Below the pieces are notes generated by a model that saw only the letters and a list, made by a program, of their open reading frames with translations, had not been told where the DNA came from and made no database searches. From Anopheles merus (taxonomy: Eukaryota; Arthropoda; Insecta; Diptera; Culicidae): a DNA stretch of 64,000 nucleotides. The position numbers and the translations under genes were made by a program. Within the stretch, counting starts at the first letter, position 1; every line of letters starts with the position of its first letter. This document shows, piece after piece, positions 13,701-27,075 of this stretch. The DNA is taken from contig NC_054085.1 in the NCBI RefSeq assembly GCF_017562075.2, positions 4,694,184 through 4,758,183 of the forward strand, read 5' to 3'.

Positions 13701-16700
13701 AAGGCTGTTGGCAACGGAATGAAGATAAGGTGCGGCCGAATTCAAGGCAAATTCATGCTAGCTCGGAAGGACTAACGTACGTATGATCGCTACACGCTAA
13801 ACGTCACCGATTAACACTGTAACTGCCGTTCATTTGATCTAGTTTCTCTCAAATGGAGCACCGGGTGTTATGTGTATTTGCGTGAGAGTGGGGATATAGG
13901 AAAATGCCTTTTAGTGTCACATGCTGTCTATGGCTGCCGTTAATTCAATGAAGTACCACATCGGTCGTTTACAGAATTGCATCTCACTAGAGAAGAGGCC
14001 GCGGTTCAAAGTGGAAAGTAATTGCAAAGTCATAGCGCCGTTCTAATGAGATTGTTTAGATACTTGATGAAAGTAACAATAAACCAAGGGTTTTGTTCGT
14101 AATTTAATCACTACCTAGAGAGCTTAGAAGAGCTCATACGTGTGATTTGTTTGTTGATCAGCAGCAAATGATTACAGTGAGGTTTCTGACGACAGCATTG
14201 CATTTCAGAAGTGTTTTATTTTGTGTTTTGAAAAGCCACCTTCACAAAATAGCGGTAAGAGCCAGAAATAACAAACAGTGTGCATTATTGTTGAATAATG
14301 CGTAATGACGCAGAGACAACAGTCACCGCACAAAGAATCTATCTATCTTGCCTTGGAAGACGCAATGAATATTTAACAACAACAGTGACTCCGGCGCCGA
14401 ACCGAATCCGGTGCACACAAATGAGAACAAATGGACGTTCCGTATCAGGTTTCAATTCGTAAGTAAATCAGTGATGGATCGGCTCACGTTGAACGGTTCA
14501 CAAATAATAACGGTCTGGCTAGGGCGATCGAACCATGTTCCCGGGGCGACAGTCCGTCGGGGTGGTTTGGTTGGCAGAAGAATCTTTAATGGTTTGCATT
14601 TGATCAGCACCGTTCCATTCGAATGGGTGTCGGTTGGTTGGTATGTACATCGCAGGGGACCGTCGTCCCGTGCAACGGTACCGCTCTGCTATCGGATATG
14701 ATTGAAGGCCATCAATAATCCATCGCAAAATGCATATCGTGACGGACGTGATTAGCGGCACAGAAAATGTCATTTGGTACACGTAGCGTTCCGCTCTGTC
14801 TGTGGGTCTGCCAGTGCTACCGAACCGAACTATGGTTGGAAATGCGTCAGTCAAGATTTCACAGGAACGCTTTTGAGTCTAAGGCACAACTGCCGCGCGG
14901 TACGTTTTGTATAGAGTTTTGCAATGTATGATGCGATAGTACATAGTGAAGATGGTAATATTAAGTATGAGACAATAAATTATGAAAACAGAAGGGTTAC
15001 AGAAATCAATCTCCAAGAACTAGGTGTACGAAGAAAGGCGATGGAGAAGCCTGGTGTTTTGTAGAAGACAACGAAACTGTTGCAACAATGTGTGGAGAAA
15101 CTTTGATTAAGAATACTTTATTTTAGAACTATGCTAGTAATGGGAAGGCACTGATTCTTGTAGGATGTTACGTGAGAGTAAACACAATATGCACAACTAC
15201 CAAGCAATGTTAGCAAATTATTAGCAATCTACAACACATATACACACGATAAAACTAGACTACGTATAACATAATAGGAGTGCGAAATTACCAGAGTAAT
15301 TATCATAAATTCCACACACTATTCAATCTTTTGGAAACACTTTCGAAACTCATGCCGCAGACGGGGCACAATGGGGAATAGCGTAATTGGAACGCCGGCC
15401 GTATCTCAGCGCGTTTTGAATGCCAAAAGAGGGCTTTGCTTCCTTTTAGCGGATGTTTATCTGCTTGGGCAAATTTCCGAACGATTTTATCAACCGCGTA
15501 GTACACAGCACATGAAACGACACAAACAGCATTAAATCACACTTTCACTTTCGCATTTCACGCACCTTGTAGGACGTATTTATTTCCTTGGTACCACTGC
15601 CATTGTTTACTATGGCCTCACTCATCGCACCACTACGGTCTCGCGTTCTAATCACGCAATCCAAAAGGACCCCGGCGAACAAAGATTGTAGTGGAATCCT
15701 GTTATAATCGTTGGGAGGATATTCAGTTGTTTGTCACGAAAATATATGCTTGCCGCTAGGTTTTGCGAACCGGGCACACCTCAAGGGCGGTGCGTTATTG
15801 AACGAAAAAATAAGAAAATAATGCGACTCCGCTTGAGATGGTGAGGCAGTACCACAGACCCGTAAATGGCACCGTTATCAAGCCGCCTTTCCTTGCTATC
15901 GTTCGTGGCCTGTGGGAAAGGCAATACAACTTTCCATTGCTCGCACTTTGACCGTAAAAGTAAAAGCCGTCGGAACTTTTTCCAACAGCTCGTTTCTGGT
16001 ATGGTCAGCAAACAATTGAGCTGTTTTCGGGGGGGTAAAAGCTACTAGCACCTTTGGGTCGTGGTCGTTTGGGTATTTACCCTCAGTAAAAGCACCGGAA
16101 AGCTCTCAACCCCCACTACCAAGTATTGACAGCCGATTCGATTAGAGCGAGGGCTTTTCGGGTCGAGATCTTTTAATGGTGGTGCGATAAAAAAATGTAT
16201 GTTTTCTTTTTGTAGCTATTGTGGTAGCCGAACACCAATACACTTCTATGCGGTTTAGGATGCCGATCGAACCTTAACAATTTAACACATTTCACACGAA
16301 CGAACTACAACACTAGGTACACAGCACTCGCGCACTCATCCACTTGAGAGCAATTTGGTAATGTTTCCTCTTTCTGAAAACAAACAAAAATTTGTGTGAG
16401 GTATTGAGACGGTACTGAAACAAGCTTGAGATATTGTGGATTGCTGGGTGTACGAAAGGCTAGTTACACTTCTGTTTTCAAACATTTGTTTAAAACGTAC
16501 ACAGCACATTCTTCGATGACATATGTAAGAAGTTTGACAGTGACAAGGCAAGTGGGCTGCAGACTCACTGCAAACGTTCGAGAAGACTTGGCTCCTCAAA
16601 GCTACCAAAGCGTAATTATTCGCTACAATTCTATCGTGGACAATGGCAGTACAAGCATATTTCAGGGCTGGGCGTAAGATAGTTTTTTTTTTGTAATTTT

Positions 16701-19700
16701 CGTGACTGCACTACCTACAACGCTCTCGCTTATCGGTGTTTTCTCTTACACGTACACTCTCTATTCACACATATATCCGTCTTGAAGTAAGGAAAGGAAG
16801 TTTCGCTCACATCGTACATCGTACCAGAGATCATTTCCCACTCAAATTCTAACCATAAAAAACGTTTTGTCCATATAAAACATACAATTCGCACATACAC
16901 ATAGCCTTGTGCACAAATTTATTGGCCGGAAAAAACATCGTTGGCTGGATAATTTAGCACCATTTTTACACGATGGACCGCTGCTGTTGGAGACGATGAT
17001 GATAATGGTTCTGTGTGTGATGCTGCATTTTCTCCTTACTCTCACTACATGCAAGCACCAACACAAGGAAAAACAACGCAGAGCACCAGACCGTGTATCG
17101 GTGGTGATAGGAGAAGCTGATAAGAGCGGATTCAACACGGATGAAGTAAGTAAAAGGACACACGGTTGCAGCCTCGTTGCTGAGACTTAACAGCTCTGAG
17201 GAAACTTCTTTGTTAAACTATCTAAGCATAGAAGTCTCATTCAATGTGAATCAGAAGGATATATTTTCACAGTCTTCTCCCTAACACGTACTGTCTAATT
17301 CTGATACAGCTGTAATACAAACTGCTCTATTTTATTAGACACTCGAGAGTACGCCGTGCACGCACGGTCCGACACCGAAGCTCACCGAACGCTGAATACA
17401 GACTAACGTAGCGACGAATGAGCGTAGTAAGTAAAACAGACGGCAAGTTCACGCTCACTAAACGACTTGGGACCATCGCTCTCTTTCCTGGTAAGTAATT
17501 CGAGCATGAAAACGATGTGTCGTGCATTTTGTGGAGAGGAAAATTCAATAGTTGTGTTCAACGGCTGTGTTTGAAAATGCTCCTGACACTCTGAGAGAGC
17601 GAATTGCCGCTCCTGTGTTAATTAGACAAGGATAAGACATGCGTGAGAGCACGTTAGGAAAGAGATGGAGTTTAGAGTAGGAAAATGCGATGAGAGTACG
17701 ATGTGATGCGAGAATGTGGATGAGCAAGTAAATACAGGAACAATGTTCTCCGTTCGTTAACTTTGGAAACAAATAAAAATATCATACAATGTCGTAAGCT
17801 GTACGTCTTGAGAGTTTCCATTGTAAATGAAAATTGTATTGCATGTTGTTTGTATGTTCAATCTCTTTAAATTCAGTTCGATTATTTCAAACGTGTCCTT
17901 TGCTACGTTATTTTAAGACGTGATATCAATGAAATATTGTAAGTTTATCATACTCATCTCAATTCTCCCTCACCGGCTTTGCTATTCTGTTGATAATGAA
18001 CGGCGTAAACGCACATGATCAGATTTTTCTCACGAAGCTAAGAAAGAGAGCCTGTTCAATATGGACACATTCTCAGTAAAGTTATATATGGTGGCATTGC
18101 TTGCGCATGTATTGTACAGTAGCAGCAGGAGACATGCATTAGTAAATGTGGAATGAACTACCACAGCTTCAATGTGTGTGTCTATCCACGCGAGGAAGGA
18201 AAACATAGCAAAAATGCTTGAAATAAGTTAGCATAAGTCGGCGACAGGTGGTATCTGACTGTCAAACTGAGAGATATTTACGATTCCAGCATTCGAGCAC
18301 ATCTTAAATCGAGTTGCTACGGTTGAATATCATTCGAGCAGCGGTTACCTATATGTATTTTGGAATGCACTACGATCGTTTTTTCAGGTATCTCTATCTG
18401 AGTATTTGTTACACTTAAGTTAAAGATAGCTGAAATCAAAAGTTAATTACAATTGTACTTGTGCCTATAACGGTTTTAAGAACGGACACACGGTGACTCA
18501 ACTGATCCGTGAATGGTACATGGATTACGTGCAAAACTAAATATTTTATTTGCAATACCTCATTTCACCGATGCCCTTTTGAAAGCACGGTAGGGCGAAC
18601 GTTAAGCTCGTCCTTGGTATGGCTTTTTTCGGCAGTTTCAAAGGTTTCAAAGGCCCCGACAAGGTTTTTCCCGTTGGGAATGGGGTTTGGCAGGGGCTCA
18701 CGAAACTCGGTTCATGCTTTGACTGATCAGTTAGGGTGCTGCAAGCCACCAATGAGATGGATTTGACCGCAAGCCTATTCCACTGGGTAAAGAAGGGAAG
18801 GTTTTGGGTGCGTTGAATTATGAAAAATTCCATAACGACCCACCGGAACGTTTCATAGCGCCTAAGACCGAATGGTACAATCACGCAAGGTCACTGTGGT
18901 ATCAGTTTGTGAGTAAATTTTTGATATACCTTAGTGTCCAAATTTGAGCATGCTGCACCTGCTCTAAAATACATTAAAACAAAAACATAAGTTGAACACG
19001 CAAAGTAAGCGTCGTAATGGTAACATGTTTGTAAAATGCTGTAATCGCTGGACGATTGGCATTTACGTTTTATTTGGTTTGCGTTACCATACCATACCAC
19101 AAATAAAAATAATAAAACGCATGCTCAAGTAGAATGATCTCAGCGATGTGAAGATGAGAACGACTCATTCATGTTAACTCAGTGTCTTCTTTTGTTTTCA
19201 GTATTATTACTCAGTTCATGGCCTAATCAGGTGAACGAGAAAGGGATAAAAAATCATGTGTAATATAGAATAATAAATTCAGCAAATATTAACAGTGACA
19301 GCTGTGTAGGACTTACTTAGCGCCATTAAGGTGACCAAGGCGTTTGGATGACCCGCTGTGACAGAATGTCAGTGGCGGGAAAACTGGACATTTTTTGCCA
19401 TATGGAAGTAGCGTGTTGATTCGGCAAATGTTACCAAATAATGTGTACATGAGCAGGAGTTGCAGTGAGAACACCAAAGAGAATTATTGTTTTGTGAGTT
19501 TCAACCCACTGCTATGAAAAGATAATCTAGCTTTCTAGTGATATAAATGAAATAAACGGTTTAACATTTTTAAGATATTTTTTGTCTTAAAAATTTATCA
19601 TGGCCAGAAAAAATATCTAGAAAACTAGTAAAAGAATTCATAAAATGAGATAAGATAAGCTGATATCAGGATTTGTCTTTGTCATATGATCAGCTTAAAA

Positions 19701-22700
19701 CAAAAAAAAAAAACAATTATCTGTAACGTAGAAGCTTGTCGATTCTAATAAATAAAATTTGTTTTTTGTTTGTTTATTTGTTTCATGAAAAAGTGTATGA
19801 CCATCCAGTCGGCCTAAACACTATCTTAGGTTTAACTTTGATTAATGTTGAATTGATTTATGATTAACAATATCAACAGCAATTATTATTTTCACTTTTT
19901 TTATATTAATAATAAGAAAAATAAAAATAAAAATATTAATTATAATATTATTATTATTATTATTATTATTATAAAATTAATTAAAATTGGCAAAAAATAT
20001 TACGCGCATTTTCAATTTACTCGATAAGTTGTTTATATCCAAATAAACATACAAAAGTTGCTGCAAGTTTTTATTATGATCTGTATGCTGTTCTGAACGC
20101 ATGACAATGAATTGTTCATTATCTGCCTGTTTTATCAGAAAAATCAATGCTAATTGTAATCGCGTTGCTCGTTACCTTGCCGTCTTTATTTGGTTCTTTG
20201 GCTAAAGCTTTGAAACAATAGCTCAACAAAGCTAACTGGCTGAGATCAGGGCTAGGGCCATGGAATGATCGATTTCCAATATCATCGGAATGGTTGGCAT
20301 TTCCTATTCCTGATCACGCTTTGTCCTTGAATAGCCCTACCTAATGGTAGCCTAGATTGGGAAGAAAACGAGCAACGAAGTTAGAGTAATGGCTTTGTGG
20401 AGCACTTTTCGCGTGCTAAGGTAAATATGGTCATGTATTTTGTCCCTTTTCTGTGAGTAGGTGCTTCTGTACGTAATGTATACCCCTCATTTGAAGCAAC
20501 TTACGATTGAAATGTATCGACAATCACGTTCTCTGGCGAACGAAGAATGTGACGAATTCGTCGCCAAGCGGACATGGTGAAATGCCAACCGCAAACGATG
20601 CGATTCGACACGGAATGTCTGTAACATCATTAATCATGCACAGGAAATGATTTCAAATGGAAATACCAATCGAAGGGAGAGTTAAAGGTGTGTGTGACAA
20701 CATAGTGTTGGGACTACATTTAAGGTTGAAAGAGTTTCATCGGTGTTAGGACAATGAAGATATGTTGTGGAGTGAGTATTGAGTGGTAGTTCAATAATCC
20801 ATACTCAACCAATACATATGTTTCAACTTCCCATAATATCGAAAATAAATATTTGAAATCATGAACAATTAACATTTAACATAATTAATGAGATAGAGGT
20901 CTAATGACACAAATGGCTTTAATTATTGATATACATTTAGAAACGCTCACTACTACAATACGGAGCATCGCTTCCCCATAATTGCCATCGTAGACTTTGG
21001 TACAAATGTAAGATAATCTTACGATGGTGGAACCATTGTGCCGTTTTTTGTGTGTTAATATCCTCGCGTAACAAGTTTAAATCATTGCAGTGACTTCCTC
21101 GTTATACAAAAATCATTTTATACGGAAATCTGTTTTACAGTCAAGTGGCTTACGTAGTAAACTTGGCTATAAATCTCAAACAATGCATCAATAAAGTGCA
21201 CTTTTTTATCAATATGAAAATAAAAAATAAAATCATCATAGGTATTTACAACAAATAGTTTGTTCATTAACCAGAATTTTATCTCACATTTTTCACATCA
21301 TTTATTTTCACAACGTCTACATATACATTAAGTCATTTGTTTTGCCGAGTAGGAAAATGCTGTTACGTATTTTTAATAGAAATCCAATTGTTTTTGTATT
21401 CAGTTGCATTTAAAATTAGCATGATAACTTGAAAAGGCGTTTTCATGTGGCCGTATCGCTTATGTTAATCCTATACAATCAAAATTTATCAGATCCAAAG
21501 ACAAGTTCTATCGATTGGATTTAAATTGGTGTGCATTTCGATGATTTGTCATGCTTATCCTTACTAAGCCACAGTTGATCCTTGTTTTATGATAATTTGA
21601 TAAGACCGTTTAATCTGCATACAAGTTTTTCCACCACCTTAATGTGATGCCTTCTCTACATTGCAGATGCACTTTCACAAAACAGATTTTAGAATTCACT
21701 TGTGTCGTGCTTACCCTCCTCCATCCGTCGCAAATGTGCACTTGTGGTTTTTGTAACACAGTGGAATAGCAGTTGAATCACTAAAGCAAAATTGAATTCG
21801 ACACCTTCGCTGAACTACCGAGATTTAGCTGCTTGGCTTCGAAGTAGAAACTTACCGCCACGGCAGACTCGAAAGGACGTGTGACCGTGTTTCTATCTAA
21901 AATTCATAAGCTTCAGAACACCGGGAAAAAGTTCTAAGTCCTTTCACTCTTTTCTTTATTTATGAGCTCAGATTTAAAATGGACGAGATGTTGCTCGTAA
22001 TACTGGTGAGCGAAGCGATACTTGAAGCGCATCCATGGGTCTTATTCAAACCGCAGTTTCGCTTTGACCGCGCGGGGTTGAAAACCATTTTAATCCATGT
22101 CTTGCAAACTGATGAGCAATATCTTCGTGATCGTTTTTTACGAGATTTCTTGTGTGAAACCGTGATGCTAACAAAGGTATCAATTAATAAAACTGTGGAA
22201 AAGCAGATCCCAAGGTGCACTTTCTTCTCGCTGCGGAAGACAGGAATAAACAGCGGGTTTTATACCCGATAGGAGCGAACGCTCTAAAGAAATTAGTCAC
22301 GATCACAAAGTTTGTCCTTGGCTATCTAATGCTGATGCTGCCGTCTTCTTGCGTATCAAAAAAGTGTTTGAAACGGGTATAGAAACGGAACTGCGCATCG
22401 ATACACTTCGATACACTCACCTATTGATGTGACGGCGTATCGATGTAGTGCAATGGGTCAACCCGTATTTCTTCATCGTGCGTTCGAGCATGAGTCGACG
22501 AAGGAACTAGTGGTGGTTGTGGCAAGACGGTAAAGCGAGCTGCAAATTGCATCAGTAGATTAATTTTGAACTTTGTTTCGATTTTTATCCTTCCCGTTCG
22601 GGTGATAGCAGTGGAGGAAAGTTTTTTAATCAAATTCATCACCCAGACCCGTCGTATAGAGTTTGTGACTGACATTAAAGCTCGCAGTGTTTCTAACATT

Positions 22701-22856
22701 GTGCTTCGGTTGAGCACTGGGGCGTGGAATTCATAATTATAGTACACTTTTGAATGCAATGGTTCAACGATTCGTTGAGGAATCTAGCAAAGTGGAATAA
22801 TCAATCCACTATGGTTATCGACTACCGTGGAGAAGAAGAAGTTATCAATAAGTGCA
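10792..22856. other. Non-coding AT-rich DNA
   Basis: No recognisable gene or transposon is seen. Short open frames occur at 11,271-11,675 (134 codons, plus), 13,358-13,714 (minus) and 14,519-14,854 (minus). They lack domain similarity, have no convincing splice context and look like chance frames. An ATT microsatellite sits at about 19,948-19,971. The stretch would be intronic to the SK gene if that gene extends leftwards through the window. Confidence 0.5.
19948..19971. repeat. ATT microsatellite
   Basis: About eight uninterrupted TTA/ATT trinucleotide units lie inside a very AT-rich tract that runs from about 19,890 to 19,990. Confidence 0.85.
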
Positions 22857-22982
22857 GGGTAAAATTATAGCCTCCTCGACCCAAAACGTTTTTTGACAGA
22901 TAAATTATGCCAGCATCTAGCTTCAACCCGCCACCGCTAGACAAAAATTACACTACGGAGTACGATCAATGTAGCCCGGCCT
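22857..22982 (+). mobile_element. 5'-truncated copy of Harbinger-like MITE
   Basis: From GGGTAAAATTATAGCC to GTAGCCCGGCCT this segment aligns by eye with the right-hand part of the element at 27,629-28,052. It shares the internal block and the right terminal repeat but has no left terminus, and it lacks a short stretch of bases present in the other copy. The flank after the terminus is TGA rather than TAA, so no target duplication is visible. Confidence 0.65.
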
Positions 22983-23384
22983 TGAGGTATTTTGTAATTG
23001 TAAGAAATACGGTTTTAAAATTTAATGTTTTGAGCAGTTGTAAAATAATATCTATGCATCTGCAAAATCAGTTCTTATGTTACATATACGAAAATGTACT
23101 CATAGTACATACAAGAAGCGTAATGCAAAATGTCCAAAATAATCAAATATTACTTAAAATATTAGTTTGCTACTCATGTATTTATTAACATAGTAGTCGG
23201 TCAGACTAATCGAGGGTTCAATTCTCAATTGTACCGAAGATGATTATGCAGCTTCAGGTAGTGCATGCAAATGTGCAAATGAACATGACTGATTATTCTA
23301 CTTTTAGGAGCATATCTGAGTGCTTATAAATTCAGCAAGAACGCGTCGGATGGGTTCAAATGATATTTGAAATCTTATTGAAGA

Positions 23385-23389
23385 CTATC
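23385..23389. other. 5-bp target-site duplication, left copy
   Basis: CTATC directly abuts the 5' LTR and recurs at 27,368-27,372 directly after the 3' LTR. This marks the original insertion site, whose uninterrupted sequence can be read as GACTATCTGTATACC. Confidence 0.9.
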
Positions 23390-23681
23390 TGTTGTGACAA
23401 CTGCGTTTGTTTACGTTGGCGAAACCCCACAACTTCTATTGATCGTGCGAATTTATAGGGTTCTGCGATAAAGGTCGACGGAGGGATACAGTGCACTCCA
23501 TTTTGCAACGACGGTAGTGATGGCGGTGGAGAGAAAAGGGATAAATAGCCCCGAAATACGCGCCCTCGAGCTCTTTGTACGCCACAACACCAGAAGAGAG
23601 GAATAAAGACTAAATTTGTGATTTTTTTTTCTTCCCAGTAAATATCTACATTTTCTCCTATTCTTTTGGTATTTCGCAACA
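23390..23681 (+). repeat. 5' LTR of Bel/Pao element 1
   Basis: 292 bp, starting TGTTGTGACAA and ending TTTCGCAACA, so the ends form a short TGTTG/CAACA inverted repeat. Inside are a TATA-like ATAAATA at about 23,541 and a polyadenylation signal AATAAA at about 23,602, in the order expected for an LTR U3-R-U5. It is identical to the 3' copy at 27,076-27,367. Confidence 0.95.
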
Positions 23682-23981
23682 TTTCACAAATTTACTTTCA
23701 CTGTACGGGATTTCACTCGGTTATTCGTTAACTACACTAGCGTATGTGAATCTTCACCAAAGTGTTACGCAGAAATCGCACTGAAGACACTTATAAATCT
23801 CTTCGTTGAGAGTCTAGTGATACACCGTGCGGTTGAAAAAAGTGTCGTGTAACGATCCGTCGTCGAAATCGTAAAAAATATACGCGCGTGGAACAACCGT
23901 GTATAAGTCTCACCGTTGGGAGCAGCACAAATTCGCGAGTGACCCTTTTCGACAGGCAGTGAAAACCCGTGGTTGCGGAAA

Positions 23982-26915
23982 ATGGATGCACGAGCAGAAC
24001 AGGACGCAAGCTGTGAAGTGGTAGAGCCACAGCAGCAGCTAGGCGAAATGTCCGACATTTCCCCGGGAAGGCGCGTGAGCGTCGTGGAAGATGCGGCAAA
24101 AGATGAGGCAGCCTCCCAATCCGCGAGTTTATCCCACGGCATGGAGGTTAAGAAGAAGCGCCTCGAAATCCTAAGGAGGAAATTTGAGGTGGAAAAGGCT
24201 CAGAAGGAGCTGGAGCTCCAGCTCTGCGAACTGGAGCTGGAAGAAGAGATTTCTGACCACCACAGTCGGATGAGCGAATACGCAGAAAAGACGGAGATCT
24301 GGATGCGAGAAACAGATCACGTAGGAGCCACTGCTACTGCTTATCGCGATGGCGGCGACCGCTTGAGTTGTTCAACACCGACTCCGGTTGGAATCGGACC
24401 GACAACGGTAGGTGCAACGCGGGTAGCTACAGCAGCAGCAGTCGCATCACAACGGAGTGATGGCGCGATGGCGAAAGCGGATCGAGGTCATCAACCCTCA
24501 ACTCCGACGTCGGCTAGCGTCCCTCCGGATTACGACCGGACCATGGCGGTAGAACAAGCCGCTGCAATGGAACGTGAGTATACGCAGTGGAGACGTGCGG
24601 TAGAGGACTCCATTAAGGTGCACCGCACCAAATATTTTGGCCAGTCATGTGGGGCTGGAGCAGTGGCGATGGCGGCACCATGTAGTGCCAACTCCACGGT
24701 TAAGCAACTACCCTCTATACAGAGCGCATTTGTCGATGCATCCTTGACGCCAAGCCAAAAGGCGGCGCGGGAAAATACCCCCAAGGAGCTTCCTATATTT
24801 TCCGGGACGGTAGAGCAATGGCCGTTATTCATAACAGCGTATGACCGATCCACGGCGGCGTGCGGTTTCACCGATGAGGAGAACCTGATTCGCCTCCAAC
24901 GAGCACTTAAGGGACCGGCATTGGAGTCCGTGGACCATCTCCTATTGCTACCTGACGGTTTGGCGGATGTTTTAGACATCCTACGGTCGGAGTATGGCCG
25001 GCCAGATCTGATAGTGGACAGTTTAGTGGAAAAAGTTAGAAGGCTGCCACCAGTTAGATCGGAGCGGTTAGAGTCACTGGCAATCTTCGGGAAGGCGGTG
25101 CGCAAAATGTGTGCAACAGTAAAAGCTTCCGGACTAAAAGAGTACGATTGTAATGTGACACTGCTGAAAGAACTTGTTGCAAAACTACCAGCAGAAAGAC
25201 GCCTAGAGTGGGCACGTCACAAGGTGAAATTACCAAGAAAGTCCGTCGTAGAGTTTGGAAAGTGGTTCACAGAGATAGCGATTGCCGCGAGCACGGAAGT
25301 AAACCCTTTCGAAAGGAATCTCCACGTTGAACAATCACGATCACAGCCAGCTCGAAAACCACCAATGCACAACCATCACTTGAATGTTCACGTCACCAGG
25401 ACATGTAAACTTTGTCACGACTCGTGCCGCACACTGACTGATTGTGCCAGGTTTCGTGAACTCACGATCCGAGAACGCCGTGCGTATGTAAACAAACATG
25501 GCTTGTGTAGCACCTGCCTCGGAACACACAGGGGTGCATGTTTCGTGAGGACACGTTGCCAAAGAGAGAGCTGCCAGGAAAACCATCATACACTACTTCA
25601 CTGTGAAGATGAAACACCAAGATCGAGCAATAGCACGCAACACTCGGTAAACACTCACTTCATCACTAACACTAACACGCTTTTCCGATATGTTCCCATA
25701 ATAGTGCACGGCGAGAAGGGCTCGGTAAAGACCTTCGCGTTCCTTGATGAAGGTTCATCGGCAACATTCGTTGATCGTGAGCTGATAGACGAGCTGGGTA
25801 TGGACGGTAAATTGCACCCAGTCAGTTTGAAGTGGACTGATAACACGACCCGCAACGAAGTCAGCTCTTTGGAGTTATCGCTGCGAGTATCGGGTATAAG
25901 CAAAGGTGCTTTGATATACAACCTGCCAACGGTGCATACCCTGAAAAAACTCGAACTTCCAGCGCAGACGCTGTCGGTTCAAAAGTTGAGCGAGGAGTAT
26001 CCGCACCTCAAAGGGCTTAAAGTCTCGTCCTACAGCGGAATAGTGCCGCGCATCATTATCGGCATGGATAATGTTTACCTAGGGAAGCCGTCGCGATGCA
26101 TCGAGGGTGACATACATGAACCGATCGCGGTTAAGACCAGGCTAGGATGGACGGTGTTTGGTCCTTGTTTCTCAAATGCCCTTGTTGCTGATGTCGCAAG
26201 CAATGACCGCCATGGCGGCATCTGCAAACGTAAAGGAAATAAGGTCACGGATAACTCTATACAGAAATACTTCCCGTGCGATACGAAAGGAATCGAAACA
26301 AAACGGGAACAAGGTGTCCGTCCGCACTTCGCAACACTGCAGCAAATTTGCCCCAGCCAAACATTGTTCCGGAGGGACAATGAACTACAGCTTCCTTGCA
26401 ACCGCGAGACAAGGGCAGTGATACTTAAACGGGATGGAAAAGCAAATGGTGGTAAGAAACGGGTAAGGGGTTGGATTTCTGGCGGTTGGAATTGTGCAAG
26501 CTATGCACTTTCTTACACAGTAATATTAATCCGCGGGTTGCTAGAGCTGTTTGGAGCGCTTTCTCGTTTCTTTAAAGATCCATTGCAGGTCCGTTTACTA
26601 TTTCCGTCACTTCACGACAGCGTCGACGACAGCAAACTGGCGGAAAACCGAAATGATTCGTCGCTGGTAGTGTGGTTTTCCCCGGACGATCTAAAAGTGA
26701 AGGTGGGAACGATATGGACCAGATGGATAAAAAGCACCACGCTCCCGTACAGCCGTATACGTATACAATACCTGCCAGAACAGTGGAGCGAGACAGGAGT
26801 AGCGAGAGAGGGAACTGTATCGGCGCAGCCGACGGGACTAAAACCCGAGTTTGACTGTATTAAGCAGTCCAGTCGCAATCTAGCGATCAGATTACGAGGG
26901 GACCAATTTATTTAG
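23982..26915 (+). CDS. Bel/Pao gag-protease polyprotein, lacking RT and integrase
   Basis: A 977-codon ORF. I start at the ATG at 23,982 because it has a good context (AAAATGG); the frame opens slightly upstream without an ATG. Residues ~52-107 are charged and probably coiled-coil. From residue 269 (ELP-F-G then W..F) to ~445 is the Bel gag core of the DUF1759 type. A Cys/His-rich region at 475-541 begins CKLC and ends HHTLLHC. The A17-type aspartic protease follows, with its active-site aspartate at D589 (LDEGSS). The last conserved Bel segment is RLGWTVFGP at 720-728, which normally precedes the polymerase. The remaining ~249 residues match nothing I recognise, including a hydrophobic stretch at about 840-860; they are probably a deletion joint plus read-through of former 3' sequence. 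The YxDD, RNase H and DDE motifs are all absent. Gag and protease appear intact, so particle proteins could be made. Confidence 0.88.
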   Translation: MDARAEQDASCEVVEPQQQLGEMSDISPGRRVSVVEDAAKDEAASQSASLSHGMEVKKKRLEILRRKFEVEKAQKELELQLCELELEEEISDHHSRMSEYAEKTEIWMRETDHVGATATAYRDGGDRLSCSTPTPVGIGPTTVGATRVATAAAVASQRSDGAMAKADRGHQPSTPTSASVPPDYDRTMAVEQAAAMEREYTQWRRAVEDSIKVHRTKYFGQSCGAGAVAMAAPCSANSTVKQLPSIQSAFVDASLTPSQKAARENTPKELPIFSGTVEQWPLFITAYDRSTAACGFTDEENLIRLQRALKGPALESVDHLLLLPDGLADVLDILRSEYGRPDLIVDSLVEKVRRLPPVRSERLESLAIFGKAVRKMCATVKASGLKEYDCNVTLLKELVAKLPAERRLEWARHKVKLPRKSVVEFGKWFTEIAIAASTEVNPFERNLHVEQSRSQPARKPPMHNHHLNVHVTRTCKLCHDSCRTLTDCARFRELTIRERRAYVNKHGLCSTCLGTHRGACFVRTRCQRESCQENHHTLLHCEDETPRSSNSTQHSVNTHFITNTNTLFRYVPIIVHGEKGSVKTFAFLDEGSSATFVDRELIDELGMDGKLHPVSLKWTDNTTRNEVSSLELSLRVSGISKGALIYNLPTVHTLKKLELPAQTLSVQKLSEEYPHLKGLKVSSYSGIVPRIIIGMDNVYLGKPSRCIEGDIHEPIAVKTRLGWTVFGPCFSNALVADVASNDRHGGICKRKGNKVTDNSIQKYFPCDTKGIETKREQGVRPHFATLQQICPSQTLFRRDNELQLPCNRETRAVILKRDGKANGGKKRVRGWISGGWNCASYALSYTVILIRGLLELFGALSRFFKDPLQVRLLFPSLHDSVDDSKLAENRNDSSLVVWFSPDDLKVKVGTIWTRWIKSTTLPYSRIRIQYLPEQWSETGVAREGTVSAQPTGLKPEFDCIKQSSRNLAIRLRGDQFI

Positions 26916-27064
26916 AACACCTGGGGAAAAGACAATGTAAAATATGCACAATTCTAGTCGCGTTTAACAATAGAACCGCGTGGCTAAATGACAGTAGCAG
27001 GCGTTACGATCAGGAAGACAGAAAACAAACGTTAGGGAAGTGTAACGCTTGTGAGCGTCGCACT

Positions 27065-27075
27065 GGTGGGGAGAA
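27065..27075 (+). promoter_or_regulatory. Polypurine tract of element 1
   Basis: GGTGGGGAGAA lies immediately before the first base of the 3' LTR. This is the position and composition expected of the primer for plus-strand DNA synthesis in LTR retrotransposons. Confidence 0.8.

Noticed and set aside
23973..23981. An upstream start for the gag-protease of element 1
   Set aside because: The frame begins there with TTG, not ATG; the first ATG in good context is at 23,982.
24530..25105. A 191-codon minus-strand frame
   Set aside because: It is the antisense shadow of the GC-richer gag coding region of element 1; no family resemblance or start context.
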